Of a stretch of 64,000 nucleotides of DNA, positions 31,885-42,501 are shown one piece after another. Source of the stretch: Anastrepha obliqua (lineage: Eukaryota > Arthropoda > Insecta > Diptera > Tephritidae); assembly GCF_027943255.1 (NCBI RefSeq), contig NC_072893.1, positions 113,707,784 to 113,771,783 on the forward strand, in the 5' to 3' direction. The notes under the pieces are model-generated. The model did not search any database. It was not told where the DNA came from and saw only the letters and a program-made list of their open reading frames with translations. Every line of letters begins with the position of its first letter. Position 1 is the stretch's first letter. Made by a program: the position numbers and the translations under genes.

Positions 31885-33132
31885 CAGTTGGCGCTAAAGT
31901 GATCCTCCTATCAGAAAATGCTATAAATTTTGCGATTGGCCCCTAATGTCAGTTCTGTTTTGACATTTGTGTAGTAAACACATGCGAAATATACGTTAAT
32001 AAACAATGTTACGCTACACTGTCGGTGGCTTTGGCACAACGTGAATTTCGTCGCAGATTTCCTCGCCGTCCAACGCCTACTGGTGAAACACTGCGACGTT
32101 TAGCCGCTCGCCTCGAAGTGACTGGCACAACACGAGATGTTGCCAGGCGTGGCAGACACCAGAGAAGCCGTTCACAGAGAATATTGCTGCTGTAGCCGAG
32201 GATGTCATGGAAGCGCCGTCGACATCGACCAGACGACGTGCCACGCAAATGGTTATCAGTCGACGGTCTTTACAGCAAATTTTGGTACAAGTCCAGACGG
32301 TGCATCAGCTATTAGCTGCTGACCGCCAATCGCGCCTAACATACGCTTAAGCCATCCTTAATCTCCGCCAAGAGGAAGATGGTTTTTCATCAAAAATAAT
32401 CATGAGTGGTGAGGCCCATTTCCATCTTAGCGGGTACGTAAATAAGCAAAATTTACGCTTCTAGGGCACTGAAAATCCGCGTGTAGCCCACGAAGAGGCA
32501 TTACACCCGCTCAAAGTCACTGTATGGTGTGCTGTTTTCGCTGGAGGAGTCATCGGACCTTTTTTCTTCGAAGACGTCGCGGGCCAAACCGTTACTGTGA
32601 ATGGTGAGCGCTACAGAGCAATGATCAACGAGTTCTTTTTGCCGCAACTTGATGAATTGGGATTGGAAAACATGTGGTTCCAACAGGACGGTGCAATGGC
32701 ACACACTGCACGTGCCACAACCGATATGCTGAAGGATGTATTTCCCGGACGCCTTTCTCCCGTTTTGGCGATTTGCACTGGCCAGCAAGATCGCCTGATT
32801 TGACCGCTCCAGACTTCTTTTTGTGGGGCTTTTTGAAGTCGCGGGTTTATGTCAACAAGCCTCAGACTCTTGCAGCTCTTAAAGACAATATCCGTCAAGA
32901 ATATGAGGACCTATCGCCGGAAGTTTAGGCCAAAGTGATGGAAAATGCCATAAAAAGGGCTCAAATGGCAATCAACTGTGGCGGCGCCCATTTACATGAC
33001 ATCATATTCTCGACTTGATGTAAAAAAAATTAAAAGACCAAATAAAAATAATCCACAAGAAGAATTAAAGTTTTTCATTTTTTTTTTTAATTACAGCCAA
33101 AAAACATCGCAAGGTTACTTTTGCGCCACCTG
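31885..33132 (+). mobile_element. D,D41D-like transposon, full length but broken
   Basis: The ends are CAGTTGGCGCTAAAGTGATC and CAGGTGGCGCAAAAGTAACC in inverted order. The transposase reading is split over frames: FRRRFPRRPTPTGETLRRLA (32045), SDEAHFHL-like sequence with a damaged D (near 32403), NGERYRAMINEFFLPQLDEL and WFQQDGAMAHTA (32597-32720), then ARSPDLTAPDFFLWGFLKSR (32790-32850). The second-to-third D distance is about 41 after allowing for one frameshift. It sits directly against the TA-rich tail of the SINE at 31549-31872. Confidence 0.8.
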
Positions 33133-33136
33133 TTGT

Positions 33137-34853
33137 ATAACCAACTCACTTAGAACGCACCGGTTGAGTATGACAGGGCTTTCCTAAAGAGTATGCAAGT
33201 AACAACGAAATGCTAACAAATGTATATACATATGTATATGTATGTATGCGCATGTTCTATTGCTTTATGTGCATATGTATATTAACGATGTACATATGTA
33301 TGTTATTATATAGCAGGCTCTTAAACTGGGAGTGCTTTTAGAAAAAGGAGAAGAAATGACGAAGTGCATTAGAAAAAGAAAGAAAAAATCCGAAAATCCC
33401 GTAACGAAAATCTATTAAAAACCAAAACACACCAAATTTATTTTAAGTATAGCTACTTTTTGTTTTTTGTTTTTCTGTGGCGTATGAAAAAAATATTCTT
33501 TTGCGCTTCCGACTCGTGTTAATGAAAACCGCTCGCTGGTTGTGGAAAAACAAAATATTTTAGAAGACAAAACTAGATACTTGCCCAACTTCTGTGCCTT
33601 CTTTAACATTCTAACAGTTTAAAATAGAAATAATCTAAATTTTTTTTAATAGATTCTTGTGCACACAATTTGGAATAATTTATTTGCCAAGCATTGTTTG
33701 TTTTGTTCTTTTAAAATATGTATCCACATGAGTATTTATTTACAAATAATTTCAAGTGACCTTACCAAAGCTCATAAATTCAGTCACACCTTTGTAAATG
33801 TACATACATACATACATACATACATATGTATGTATGCTCGTGTATTTTTCCAGCAAGTCATCTTAACAACGACAAACATAAGTGTACATATATACAGAGC
33901 ATGTATGTATACGCGCTCTCAACAATAACCCTTAATGCTTCACAATCAGCCGCGAGACCAACCTAACCGCTGGAAGTTTTGTTTTTGTTTACAACTTCAA
34001 GCTTCTGAACATTTTTCCAGCATTCCAATGACCAAAACTAAAGCGGCTTATTAATTTCTGCTTCAATGCCGCCGGTTGTTGGTAAACAAAGTCACAAACA
34101 ACCCTAAACAGCTGGCGTTCTTCGGTTTTGTGTATTTATGTATGTATGTATGTATGCACGTGTATATGTGTTTATGCGTCGCAAAAGAAGACGAACGTGC
34201 GCTAATGCAATGCGCCACAAACATAACAAGCAACAGCTGCTGTTCCACCACTGCTGTTAATTAACAGTACCACTTACATCAATACATATGCACTATGTAT
34301 GTAAGTGCATGGCGCTTAGTGGTGGTAGACGACGTCAGTAACAGCAGTGGCGGCTGAAAACGTAGCAGCGACGTCTACGTGTAAGATGAGCAGCAGCAGT
34401 GGCGCTGTTGTTGCCTGTTCACATTGGCCACCATAGCTCCACTGGCTCCACCACCTACAGCACGTCTACCAGCGTCATGCACAGCTGCTGCGCAATTTTC
34501 TCAATGCAATGTAAATAAATATTTGTCACAGCCGAAGAAAAGTAAACGTGAAAAATACACGTTTACAAAAGGGCGCATTTTATAACTGCTTGTATTGATA
34601 CTTAGTCACTGTATGTATGTATGTGTGCTTATGTTTAGCTACAGGATACGCCTGCGCTGGAAAATTACGCAAACAAATGACCCAATGTAAGTTGGACAAG
34701 CGATTATCGGTTTCATTTTTATTACTTGCAGTCCTTTAATTATTCCCGCACACTTGTGCCCAAGAGTATTGTAATTTGTTCAAATAACGGTTGTATGTAA
34801 CAGCATAAAGGCATCAAAATAAAGTTATGTACATACATACATGCATACATATG
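33137..34853. other. Non-coding stretch with microsatellites and a CAG-rich island
   Basis: I see no gene. TATG/TACA microsatellites occur at 33225-33305, 33798-33835, 34135-34160 and 34605-34625. Positions 34195-34500 are GC-richer with CAGCAG tracts and resemble unique host DNA. It carries no splice-supported open frame that I can defend. Confidence 0.45.
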
Positions 34854-34928
34854 TACAGTAGATTCTGTTTTTATGCGGTATATACGTTCCGCAAGAAACA
34901 GCATAAAATAAAAAATAAAAACAGCATA

Positions 34929-35066
34929 ATTCAAATTAGAGTTAAAAGCGTGGGATGCTTGATATAGTAAATATTACAATCATTCCATTGGCAACTACCT
35001 ATGTATGTACAGAGGGTTATGAAAGTGAAGCAAAATGCATCCCACGCTTTGAACTCTAATTTGAAT
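34929..35066. repeat. Small inverted-repeat (hairpin) element
   Basis: The 30-bp arms at 34929-34958 and 35037-35066 are inverted copies (ATTCAAATTAGAGTT and GTGGGATGC inner part) with a single mismatch. The loop is about 78 bp. It could be a miniature element or a cruciform-forming insertion. Confidence 0.7.
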
Positions 35067-35176
35067 TACTCTATTTGCATCTTAATTTGTGTTATAATTC
35101 TGTTCTGAGGTAGTTGGCTATGACTGATCGTTCGATTTGCTATTACGTCATTATAGGTCCCTTTGTCATTAAAATG

Positions 35177-35306
35177 TATTTTCTACTTTTTAGTTCGATT
35201 AGCAATAAAAGCGTGTTTTTTAGTTTTTTTAAACTATTTTTTATTTTCTACTTTTTAGTTCGATTAGCAATAAAAGCGTGTTTTTTAGTTTTTTTTTTAC
35301 TATTTT
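35177..35306. repeat. 65-bp tandem duplication
   Basis: Two consecutive copies of a unit beginning TATTTTCTACTTTTTAGTTC and containing GATTAGCAATAAAAGCGTG. They are nearly identical apart from T-run lengths, which suggests a recent duplication. Confidence 0.85.
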
Positions 35307-35623
35307 TTATTCTTAATTTCTCCCGATCTAAAGCATAAAAAAGGAATGTAATGATGCAATTTTGTTTTAAGTCTAATTATTTAACAGTCTAACAAATGTA
35401 AAAAAAAAATTATTTTCAGTAGATACTTTAAAAGTTATTCACGAAAAACCAAAAAAATGCCCTGACAAAAGTGTACATACGTTATATTAGGACACTTATT
35501 TTGCTCTTCTTTTCTGCGAATACTTAACTGTAAAGTACCGTTTATTTTATTTTGTGGTTCTACTTTTCATTCTTCTTAAAATTTATGGCATTTTGTCTTT
35601 TGAAAAAGTGTACGATCGGAAAA

Positions 35624-36400
35624 ATGTCGCTCCGCAAAGAAATCTCTACTGATTTGAGAAAATTAGTTGTTGAGTACAGAAGTAATAAGATATCCTTTGG
35701 TTAAATAGCTGATTTATTGCATTTAAGCAAGTCTACGGTACAAACTATTTGTAAAATTTTTGAAACAACCAATTCTCTGGAGATTAAGCCGCGTAGTGGC
35801 CGGCCCAAGAAGCTCAACCGGAGAGATGTATTCTTTATTCGCAAAGCAGTGAATCAGAATCCGAAAATACATGCTACTGATTTGGCCCAGGAGGTAGCCG
35901 AGAGGTATCAAATTGTTGTCCACCCACGTACAATAAGCAGGACCCTTAATAATGAAGGTAACAACTGCAGAACTCCTCGCAAGAAGCCCCTTATAAGCGA
36001 GAAAAACTGAAAGCTTCGTATGGAGTTTGCAAAAAAACACCTTATAAGGGAATAGAATTTTGGAAACTAGTTTTATTCACTGATGAGTCCAAATACAACA
36101 TATTTGGATACGACGGCAAAGCCAAAGTTTGGAGAAAACCAAACACTGCCATGGATCCTAGGAATCTGATTCCGACTGTAAAGCATGGTGGTGGCAGTGT
36201 CATGGTTTGGGGAGCAGTTGTAGCCACAGGAGCTGGAAACCTCGTTTTCATTGAAGGAAATATGGATCGCTTCTAATACAAGCACATTTTGGAATAAAAC
36301 CTGATGCCATCCGTGGACAAACGAGGCCTAGGCTCGAGCTGGATCTTCCAGCAAGATAATGACCTGAAGCATTCTGCGCAAATCGTCAAGGACTAGCTGC
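35624..36400 (+). pseudogene. Tc1-like transposase remnant
   Basis: Reading starts at ATG 35624 (MSLRKEISTDLRKLVVEYRS), has a TAA at about 35703, then LLHLSKSTVQTICKIFETTN, RSGRPKKLNRRDVFFIRKAV and HPRTISRTLNNEG (paired helix-turn-helix region). It continues in a second frame with LVLFTDESKYN (first catalytic D), VKHGGGSVMVWGA and IFQQDNDLKHSAQIV (second D). The third catalytic residue is missing because similarity ends near 36400. The GGGS block and the spacing support Tc1 rather than mariner. Multiple stops and shifts make it dead. Confidence 0.82.
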
Positions 36401-36829
36401 TGTATTACATTTTATAATAAGTAATAAGAGGACAAAACGTTCATGGACACACGCTTTTTCCTGTAAAATGAATCCCTATTTAATAATATTTGACAAAAAT
36501 TTTATTAGAATTATGTTTACAGACCTGTTTTCTTTCCCGGCATCCATTTCATTTAGTTTTTATTTTGCTGTTTCTCCTTACATTCGTAATAATAATTATC
36601 GATAACACAGTAAACACAGGGTTGTATGCCAAAAAATATCGTTATTATCTAGGATTATTTTATAATCTCAGATTTTGGGAGACAAATTTTGTATGGGAAA
36701 TTGCGCTTTTTAATTACAGATTTTAAGTTAAGCGCGAAAAAGTAGATCATTTACTTATATGTGAACGTATTATAAGACACATTTAGTAGAAACGGTAGAT
36801 GTTGGGGTTAAATACGCATAAAAGACGGA

Positions 36830-36893
36830 TTTCATTAAAAATAAAGATTTTTCATTTTGCAACCAAATTCACCTTACTTTTTGCCCACAGGTA
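36830..36893. repeat. Solo 3' terminus of the 59692-60984 mariner family
   Basis: AAATAAAGATTTTTCATTTT and ACCTTACTTTTTGCCCACAG match the right end of the mariner at 59692-60984 almost exactly. No transposase is attached, so this is a truncated copy inside the 34856-38930 repeat. Confidence 0.75.
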
Positions 36894-37258
36894 AAAAAAG
36901 AAAATATTAATCCTGGCAATCCTAATAAGGATAATGGAGAACTTTTATCAAATTATTGCATTGTCTTCGGTCCTTGATAGGTGTGCAAAATTTCAAGTCG
37001 ATCAGATTTTTAGAAGCCAGTGAAAATTAAGCTCAAAGATTACATAGATACATACATACATACATACATACATACAACCCGAGCTAATAAAAGTGTGTTA
37101 AAAAGCTACCAGTTCTATAGTAAAACCATAGATACGTTTCAAAAGTGCTAAGAACCGCATAAATCTGAAGTAATGTAATAAAATGCAAAAAGGGTACTAG
37201 TCCCATATTATAACTATAGATACGTTCCATAGACCGCATGAATCTGAAATAATTAATA

Positions 37259-38533
37259 GGACTATGAATAAGTTCGTGCAGTTTTACAACAGATGGCGTA
37301 ACTTGATTATTATTCCATCGATCCACATTTCCAAACATTCATTGGAGAGCTACTGTCGTAAGGCACAAACGTCAGTATAAGTTTTTTATTTGAAGCGTAA
37401 ACAACAATATTTTTACCACACTTGAAAATGTCGAATTTCGTGCCAAATAATGTGTTTTTGCGGGGAATTCTTCTTCATTATTTTAATATGAAGAAAAAAG
37501 CAGGCGAAAGTCATCGTATCTTGGTGGAAGTTTATGGTGAGCATGCTCTAGCTGAGCGAACGTGCCAGAAGTGGTTTGCACGCTTTAAAAGTGGTGATTT
37601 TGGCTTGGAAGACGAAGAACGCGAGGGTGCGCCGCCAAAGTTCATGGATACCGAATTGGAGGAATTGCTCGATCAAGATCCGGCTCAAACGCAAGAAGAG
37701 GTTGCAAAAACTTTGGGAGTTGATCAATCAACCATTTCCAAACGTTTAAAAGCCATGGGAATGATCCGAAAGGTAGGCCATTAGGTGCCGTATGAATTGA
37801 AGCCAAGAGACGTTGAACGCCGTTTTATGGCATGCGAACAACTGCTTCAACGGCACAAAAGAAAGGGTTTTTTGCATCGAATTGTGACTGGCGATGAAAA
37901 GTGGGTCCATTACGACAATCCAAAACGTCGGGCAACGTATGGATACCCTGGCCATGCTTCAACATCGACGTCGGCGCAGAATATTCATGGCCTGAAGGTT
38001 ATGCTGTGTATCTGGTGGGACCAGCTGGGTGTTGTGTATTATGAGCTACTGAAACCGAATGAAACGATTACGGGGGATGTCTACCGACGACAATTGATGC
38101 GTTTGAGCCGAGCACTGCGAGAAAAACGGCCGCAATACGCCGATAGACACGACAAAGTTATTTTGCAACATGACAATGCTCGGCCACATGTTGCACAAGT
38201 GGTCAAAACATACTTAGAAACGCTCAAATGGGATGTCCTACCCCACCCGCCGTATAGTCCAGACCTTGCGCCATCCGATTACTATCTCTTCCGATCGATG
38301 CAACATGGCCTGGCTGACCAGCACTTCCGTAATTACGATGAAGTCAAAAAATGGATCGATTCGTGGATTGCGGCAAAACCGACCGAATTTTTCACAAAGG
38401 GAATCCGTGAATTGCCAGAAAGATGGGAAAAAGTAGTAGTAAGCGATGGACAATACTTTGAATATTAAATTTGTAACCATTTTACGTCAATAAAGTTTCA
38501 AATCAGAAAACCGCACGAACTTATTCATAGTCC
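37259..38533 (+). mobile_element. Mos1-like mariner, copy 2, full length
   Basis: This 1275-bp element has inverted termini GGACTATGAATAAGTTCGTG and TA on both sides (37257-37258 and 38534-38535). It is in the plus orientation and nearly identical to 1379-2657. It sits inside copy 2 of the CAGTAGATTCTG repeat, about 31 bp away from where copy 1 inserted in its own host repeat, and in the opposite orientation. The two are therefore separate insertions. Confidence 0.92.
37428..38468 (+). pseudogene. Mos1-like mariner transposase with one nonsense codon
   Basis: The frame is collinear with the intact 348-residue protein at 1448-2494. It has only two protein-level differences: A28 to G, and W121 (in the WVPYEL motif) to a TAG stop at 37782-37784. 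All catalytic positions (TGDEKW, QHDNARPH, APSDYY) remain downstream of the stop. Without readthrough the product would be a 120-residue DNA-binding domain. Such truncated domains can in principle compete for termini, but there is no evidence for that here. The start is given at the MSNFVPN methionine. Confidence 0.9.
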
Positions 38534-38932
38534 TATAAATAAAATTGCATAAACAAAAAATTCTATTTTTGAAAACTATATCTTTATTTAAGAAACGTCA
38601 AAATCGAAAAATAAATTTACATACATCGTCAGAAATAGAATCAGACAATATCCGCATGTTGCGCATTCGTTTAGGATTTGGCGTAAAATCACTTCCGTCA
38701 CTTAAGGAAATGTAAACGTCTGATCAGGATGGTGATGATGATGCGGTTCCATACTTGTAGGGTTAGCATTTTTGATGTAATCTGTGATGAGTTTTTGCTT
38801 AGCTGGTTTAGAATCTTGCTTATATGTATGTACAATTCCCGATAGGTCGACATGCATTTTTTAATTTTTTTAAAAACCGCACTATTTCAAAACCGCATAA
38901 AAAAAAGCCGCATAAAAACAGAATCTACTGTA

Positions 38933-39690
38933 TATGAAAATGCTCAGAATGATGAGTAGAGTCGATTTAACCAGGTCTGCCCGTCAGTACCCACGATAGC
39001 TTGCGAAAAAATCAATGTGCAAATTTCAATGAAACTTGATACACTTTTTACTACATTTATTTTATACATATATTACACATACACACATGTGTACATACAT
39101 ATGTACATATTTATATTACTTTAACGAAGGCCACCAGTTGCTAGTGATAGAAATTAAAATTTTAAATTTGTGATTTATTTACTTTTTTAAATGAATAATA
39201 ATAAAATGCGTAATATTATTGCCCAAAGCAGTTTACGTTAAAAGTAGGCGAGACCTGTCAGTAGCCATGTCCATCTCTCATGTAATGATAGTTTCCTAAG
39301 CCAATATAAACAAATCAAAATTACTCAAATTTGGGGTAAATGATAAACTCAACAAAATAAATTCAATGCAAGTAAAATAAAAAAAGGACGGTGCCCCACC
39401 CACTTCTGGGCATATGCGTGCATTTTGATAACAACTTATAAAACTCGCTCAAACTTCGTTTATTTATTGTCCCCCACCTCATTTAGATTCGACACAAATA
39501 TTCTTGAAATTTCCAATATGGAAATTTTATTTATGCCGATGTGGAGCTTAGAAGAGGATTTTGTGCGATCTGCTGTTGTCGTCATAATACAGTGTCATCA
39601 ACAAAAGTACCGGGTAGAACACGGGTCGTGTAAAAAAAAGTTAACCCTTTTAGTTCCAGGGACATAGGAACAAAGGACATAGATTTCAGG
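38933..39690. other. Non-coding stretch
   Basis: I see no gene. A TACACATACATATG microsatellite lies near 39072-39105. Confidence 0.45.
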
Positions 39691-39694
39691 ACGT

Positions 39695-40300
39695 AGGCAC
39701 ATAGAAGAAAATGAAATTGCAGATAAATTTGTCTGGAAGGGGATTGAATTGGTCGCAGAGACCTCCTACCCGGTCAACCGTATCCCGCTGGCTGTTGTTA
39801 AAGGAGAATTGCACAACTTATTTGTCAGAAAAGCGCAGAAAGGATTAAGCTCCATTTCTTCACGTGTTATTTCGAAAGCACTTTGGTCCCAGTACAATAG
39901 ACGGAGGACTCAGAAAGTCCTATTGATTCCACATCATTCAATCTCCAAACTCGTAGCTGTATTTACCGGTCATTTGATGATCGGCACACACGCGGATGAG
40001 CTCGATTTACAATTTAACTCTAATTGCAGAAGCTGTGGGGATCTTTCGGAGAAGGAGACTGTTGAGCGCTTTCTCTGTAAATGTCCGGGCCTAGCAGCTA
40101 GACAATTAAGGTCACTGGGTGGTCCTTTCTTCGACAGCTTAGGGTAGCGCACCATTAATCTTCTCCATTACATCAATAGCTCTGGCTGGCTGTAGATATC
40201 TGCCTGTTGGAGGTCTCATAATGGTAGTAAAAACGGCGCTTAGGTGCTACTTGGGGAGTGCCAGAGTGGTATTTCAACCATTTCACCTACCTGCTCTTTC
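39695..40300 (+). pseudogene. LINE 3' fragment, I/LOA-like
   Basis: The frame 39749-40147 ends in a cysteine-rich tail: FTGHLMIGTHADEL, CRSCGDLSEKETVERFLCKC and CPGLAARQLRSLGGPFF. This resembles the region after RNase H in I/LOA-like LINEs. The 3' UTR reaches about 40300 (GGTATTTCAACCATTTCACC). An antisense copy lies at 16800-17345. It is 5' truncated. Confidence 0.75.
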
Positions 40301-40429
40301 AGTATCGTGACTTACTGGATCTGACGTAATATATCATGATGAGTTCCCTTGAGGAGCGACTGCACCTCGAACAATAGGAAGAGTTAGCAGGATGCGATCT
40401 AAGGGCTATAAGCTGGATGCAGCAACGGG

Positions 40430-40640
40430 GCAGTGCTTTTTTTGTTGGGACCTCTTGCACAGTGAGACTAGAGGGCATACAGAATACGCCTACCCACATC
40501 AGCTCCTGGACGTCAATATATAATTGGTCCTTCACTATTTGTCCGGCAGTTACATACTCATGCTAAATGATGCCGTGAATATCGAAGAAACGATCAACAT
40601 TTTCTTCAATCGCGACTTGGATATCCTCGCTTTCGTTGAC
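40430..40640. repeat. Unclassified dispersed repeat, copy 1
   Basis: TTTTTTGTTGGGACCTCTTG, CACAGTGAGACTAGAGGGCA, CCTACCCACATCAGCTCCTG and CCTTCACTATTTGTCCGGCA recur in slightly diverged form at 45005-45215. I cannot assign the family. Confidence 0.75.
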
Positions 40641-41128
40641 CGCTCCCTCCCCTTTTCATCTACTGTTGATGTGCGTAATCTTTCACTACATCATTCGTGT
40701 CAGGAAATCGTCATTATAAATATTATTTTCAATCAAATTAAACACAACCTTGGCAATTAGCCGCGAAGTGCGTTTACGCTGTATCTGAGATTGATGTTGA
40801 TTAATTAATATTGAGTTTGCTTAAATATCTATTAATAATGATATGGAATCAAGGCATAATAATGCAATAATTAATTAATGGCACCACTGGCCGTCTGCTG
40901 TGAGCTGTTGACAGATATCCGAAAAAGCCGATAAATGCTTCGTATGTATTGTTGTTAATTATTTTGATAAAAAAAAATACCAGTCTAACGGTTAGACGCG
41001 ATAGAAGTGAAACCTTCCGTAAAACAAACTGAGAGAGAATAAGACGAAAGCAGCATTAGGAGCGGGATAATTTTAGGTTCATTATAATATTGCTATAAAG
41101 TTCATATTTTATTTTCTTCATTTTATTA
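40641..41128. other. Non-coding stretch
   Basis: I see no gene or recognisable element. Confidence 0.4.
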
Positions 41129-41530
41129 TTATTCATCCTCAATGTTTTCAATTTCAACAAATGATACGAGTGGCTTATGATAGCTAAAATATGATACAAA
41201 TGCTTTGGTTTCGATGTTGTCAACATATCTTTGAAATACCGCGTCAATGGTTGTTTTTGATCGTGTTGTCGATTCAGTGCGATTGTTACACATTTTTAAA
41301 TTGAATGATGTATTGAGAACGTCAATTAAAAGAACCGCTGTGTCCAATGCAAAATTTACGTTAAAATCGCCACTTAAAATCATTGGAACTTTATTGTAAT
41401 CTTTTCTAAGTATCCGCGATACTTCTGGTGTATACTTTATTAAATTTTCGTGAATGAATTCCGTGATGCTATTTATTGATTTTTTTTTCTGTCGATATTC
41501 ACGACACTTTTCTGTATTATTTTTCGGCAT
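41129..41530 (-). CDS. Endonuclease/exonuclease-like (EEP) short ORF, likely transposon-derived
   Basis: This is an intact 133-residue frame. The N-terminal 20 residues are basic (MPKNNTEKCREYRQKKK). From about residue 45 it reads VPMILSGDFNVNFALDTAV, LKMCNNRTESTTRSKTTIDA and AFVSYFSYHKPLVSF. GDFN, the TTIDA aspartate and the SYHKP histidine match the C-terminal half of the endonuclease-exonuclease-phosphatase fold, where they hold metal and catalytic residues. The N-terminal half of that fold is missing. A basic MP..N.EKCREYR start joined to a half endonuclease suggests an internally deleted mobile-element protein, possibly of a Helitron/Helentron-like element. That origin is inference. Confidence 0.6.
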   Translation of the reverse strand: MPKNNTEKCREYRQKKKSINSITEFIHENLIKYTPEVSRILRKDYNKVPMILSGDFNVNFALDTAVLLIDVLNTSFNLKMCNNRTESTTRSKTTIDAVFQRYVDNIETKAFVSYFSYHKPLVSFVEIENIEDE

Positions 41531-41589
41531 AATTGCGGTAAATATTTAAAAATGAAAATATTTACGAATATAAAAATACTACTACTATT

Positions 41590-41745
41590 CAGAATTCACA
41601 GAGAGAACGTCAGTTCGAATCTCGGTGAAAACACCAAAATTAAGGAAAACTATTTTTCTAATAGCGCTCACCCCTCAGCAGGCAATGGCAAAACACCGAG
41701 TGTATTTCTGCCACGAAAAAAAGCTCCTCATAAACATATCATAAA
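41590..41745 (+). repeat. SINE-like repeat, 5' truncated
   Basis: It begins at CAGAATTCACAGAGAGAACG and contains GTTCGAATCTCGGTG, CAGCAGGCAATGGCAAA and TGTATTTCTGCCACG. It matches the 31549-31872 family without the first 45 bp or the tail. Confidence 0.75.
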
Positions 41746-41774
41746 ATAAAATAAAATAACTGTATAAAAATATT

Positions 41775-41870
41775 TTTTTTCTTGTGATTCGAACCAAGAA
41801 TTTTGGATCGGAAGCTCACATTGCTATCCGCTCGGCTATCGCGCCATGCTGTCGGCGCTGGCCTAAAAGT
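41775..41870 (-). repeat. tRNA-derived repeat (second type) or tRNA pseudogene
   Basis: On the minus strand GCGATAGCCGAGCGGATAGC is an A-box and TTGGTTCGAATCACAAG is a B-box/T-arm, at the spacing of a tRNA with a long variable region. No closing acceptor stem is visible, and the head differs from the main SINE family. A SINE head or decayed Ser/Leu-type tRNA is likely. Confidence 0.55.
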
Positions 41871-42240
41871 TATTTAGTTCGTCGCTACGTTTATATGTAA
41901 TATTCGTAGCCAAGAGTGTCGCTTTTTTCGTTTCACTTTTTCTCAAATCACTCCCAACGATTCTAAAGAAGTTTTCACTTCAAAATATATTTAATAATAA
42001 CTTTTCCTTGACGTTGTACATTTTTTGTTTACTTTTTCGTTTGGAAGATTCTCATCAAACAAAGAAGAATTGAAAAATAATCAATAGCACAGAAGTCCAC
42101 ACTAGAAGCTGTCGTTATAATCCAAGATTATTTCTTAATTTGCTGTGAATGAAATTTTGTATAGCTAATTTAATTTTTTTTGACAGCGAATTGAGAAACT
42201 AAGCTCGGAAATAGAGATAATCTGCATTCGAGGCGTGCTG

Positions 42241-42501
42241 AAAAATTAAGGTGAATTTTCATTTTTCTCAAAAAATATTTATTTATTCATCAATTGCTAT
42301 TTTATCTCCTTCCAAGATTGCACGGCATTTGCCAACCAATATGCCGACTTCCTTAGCAACTTCTCTAATTTTGATTCGACGATTCTCCATTACAACTTTC
42401 TCCACTTTCGCACTTTGTAGGTTGTTGATGTGCTGGGGCGTCCAGAGCGAGCGTCGTCATTCGACCTCGACCCATTCTCGACCTTCTGTGAAAAACTTGT
42501 A
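42241..42501 (-). pseudogene. Outer mariner remnant, distal piece
   Basis: The minus strand reads HRRSRMGR/DDARSGRPSTSTTYKV and then decayed helix-turn-helix sequence. It continues the N-terminal piece at 43787-44079 across the inner mariner at 42502-43786. Its outer end AAGGTGAATTTTC (42248-42260) is inverted relative to 44059-44070. The catalytic half is missing. Confidence 0.65.

Larger units (their letters stand above)
34856..38930. mobile_element. CAGTAGATTCTG-type TA-flanked repeat (copy 2) with nested insertions
   Basis: The same inverted ends as 1121-3012 are present (CAGTAGATTCTGTTTTTATG left, CAGAATCTACTG right) with TA at 34854-34855 and 38931-38932. Compared with copy 1 it holds an extra 2.2-kb block (about 34929-37104) between ACAGCATA and AAAGCTACCAG, plus a mariner at 37259-38533. 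Removing these leaves about the same 610-bp core as copy 1. The extra block contains a short hairpin, a 65-bp tandem duplication, Tc1 remnants and a mariner terminus. Confidence 0.78.

Noticed and set aside
41775..41870. Functional tRNA gene
   Set aside because: A and B boxes are present but no acceptor stem closes and the 3' end runs into a poly-T/A tract. It fits a SINE head or pseudogene better.
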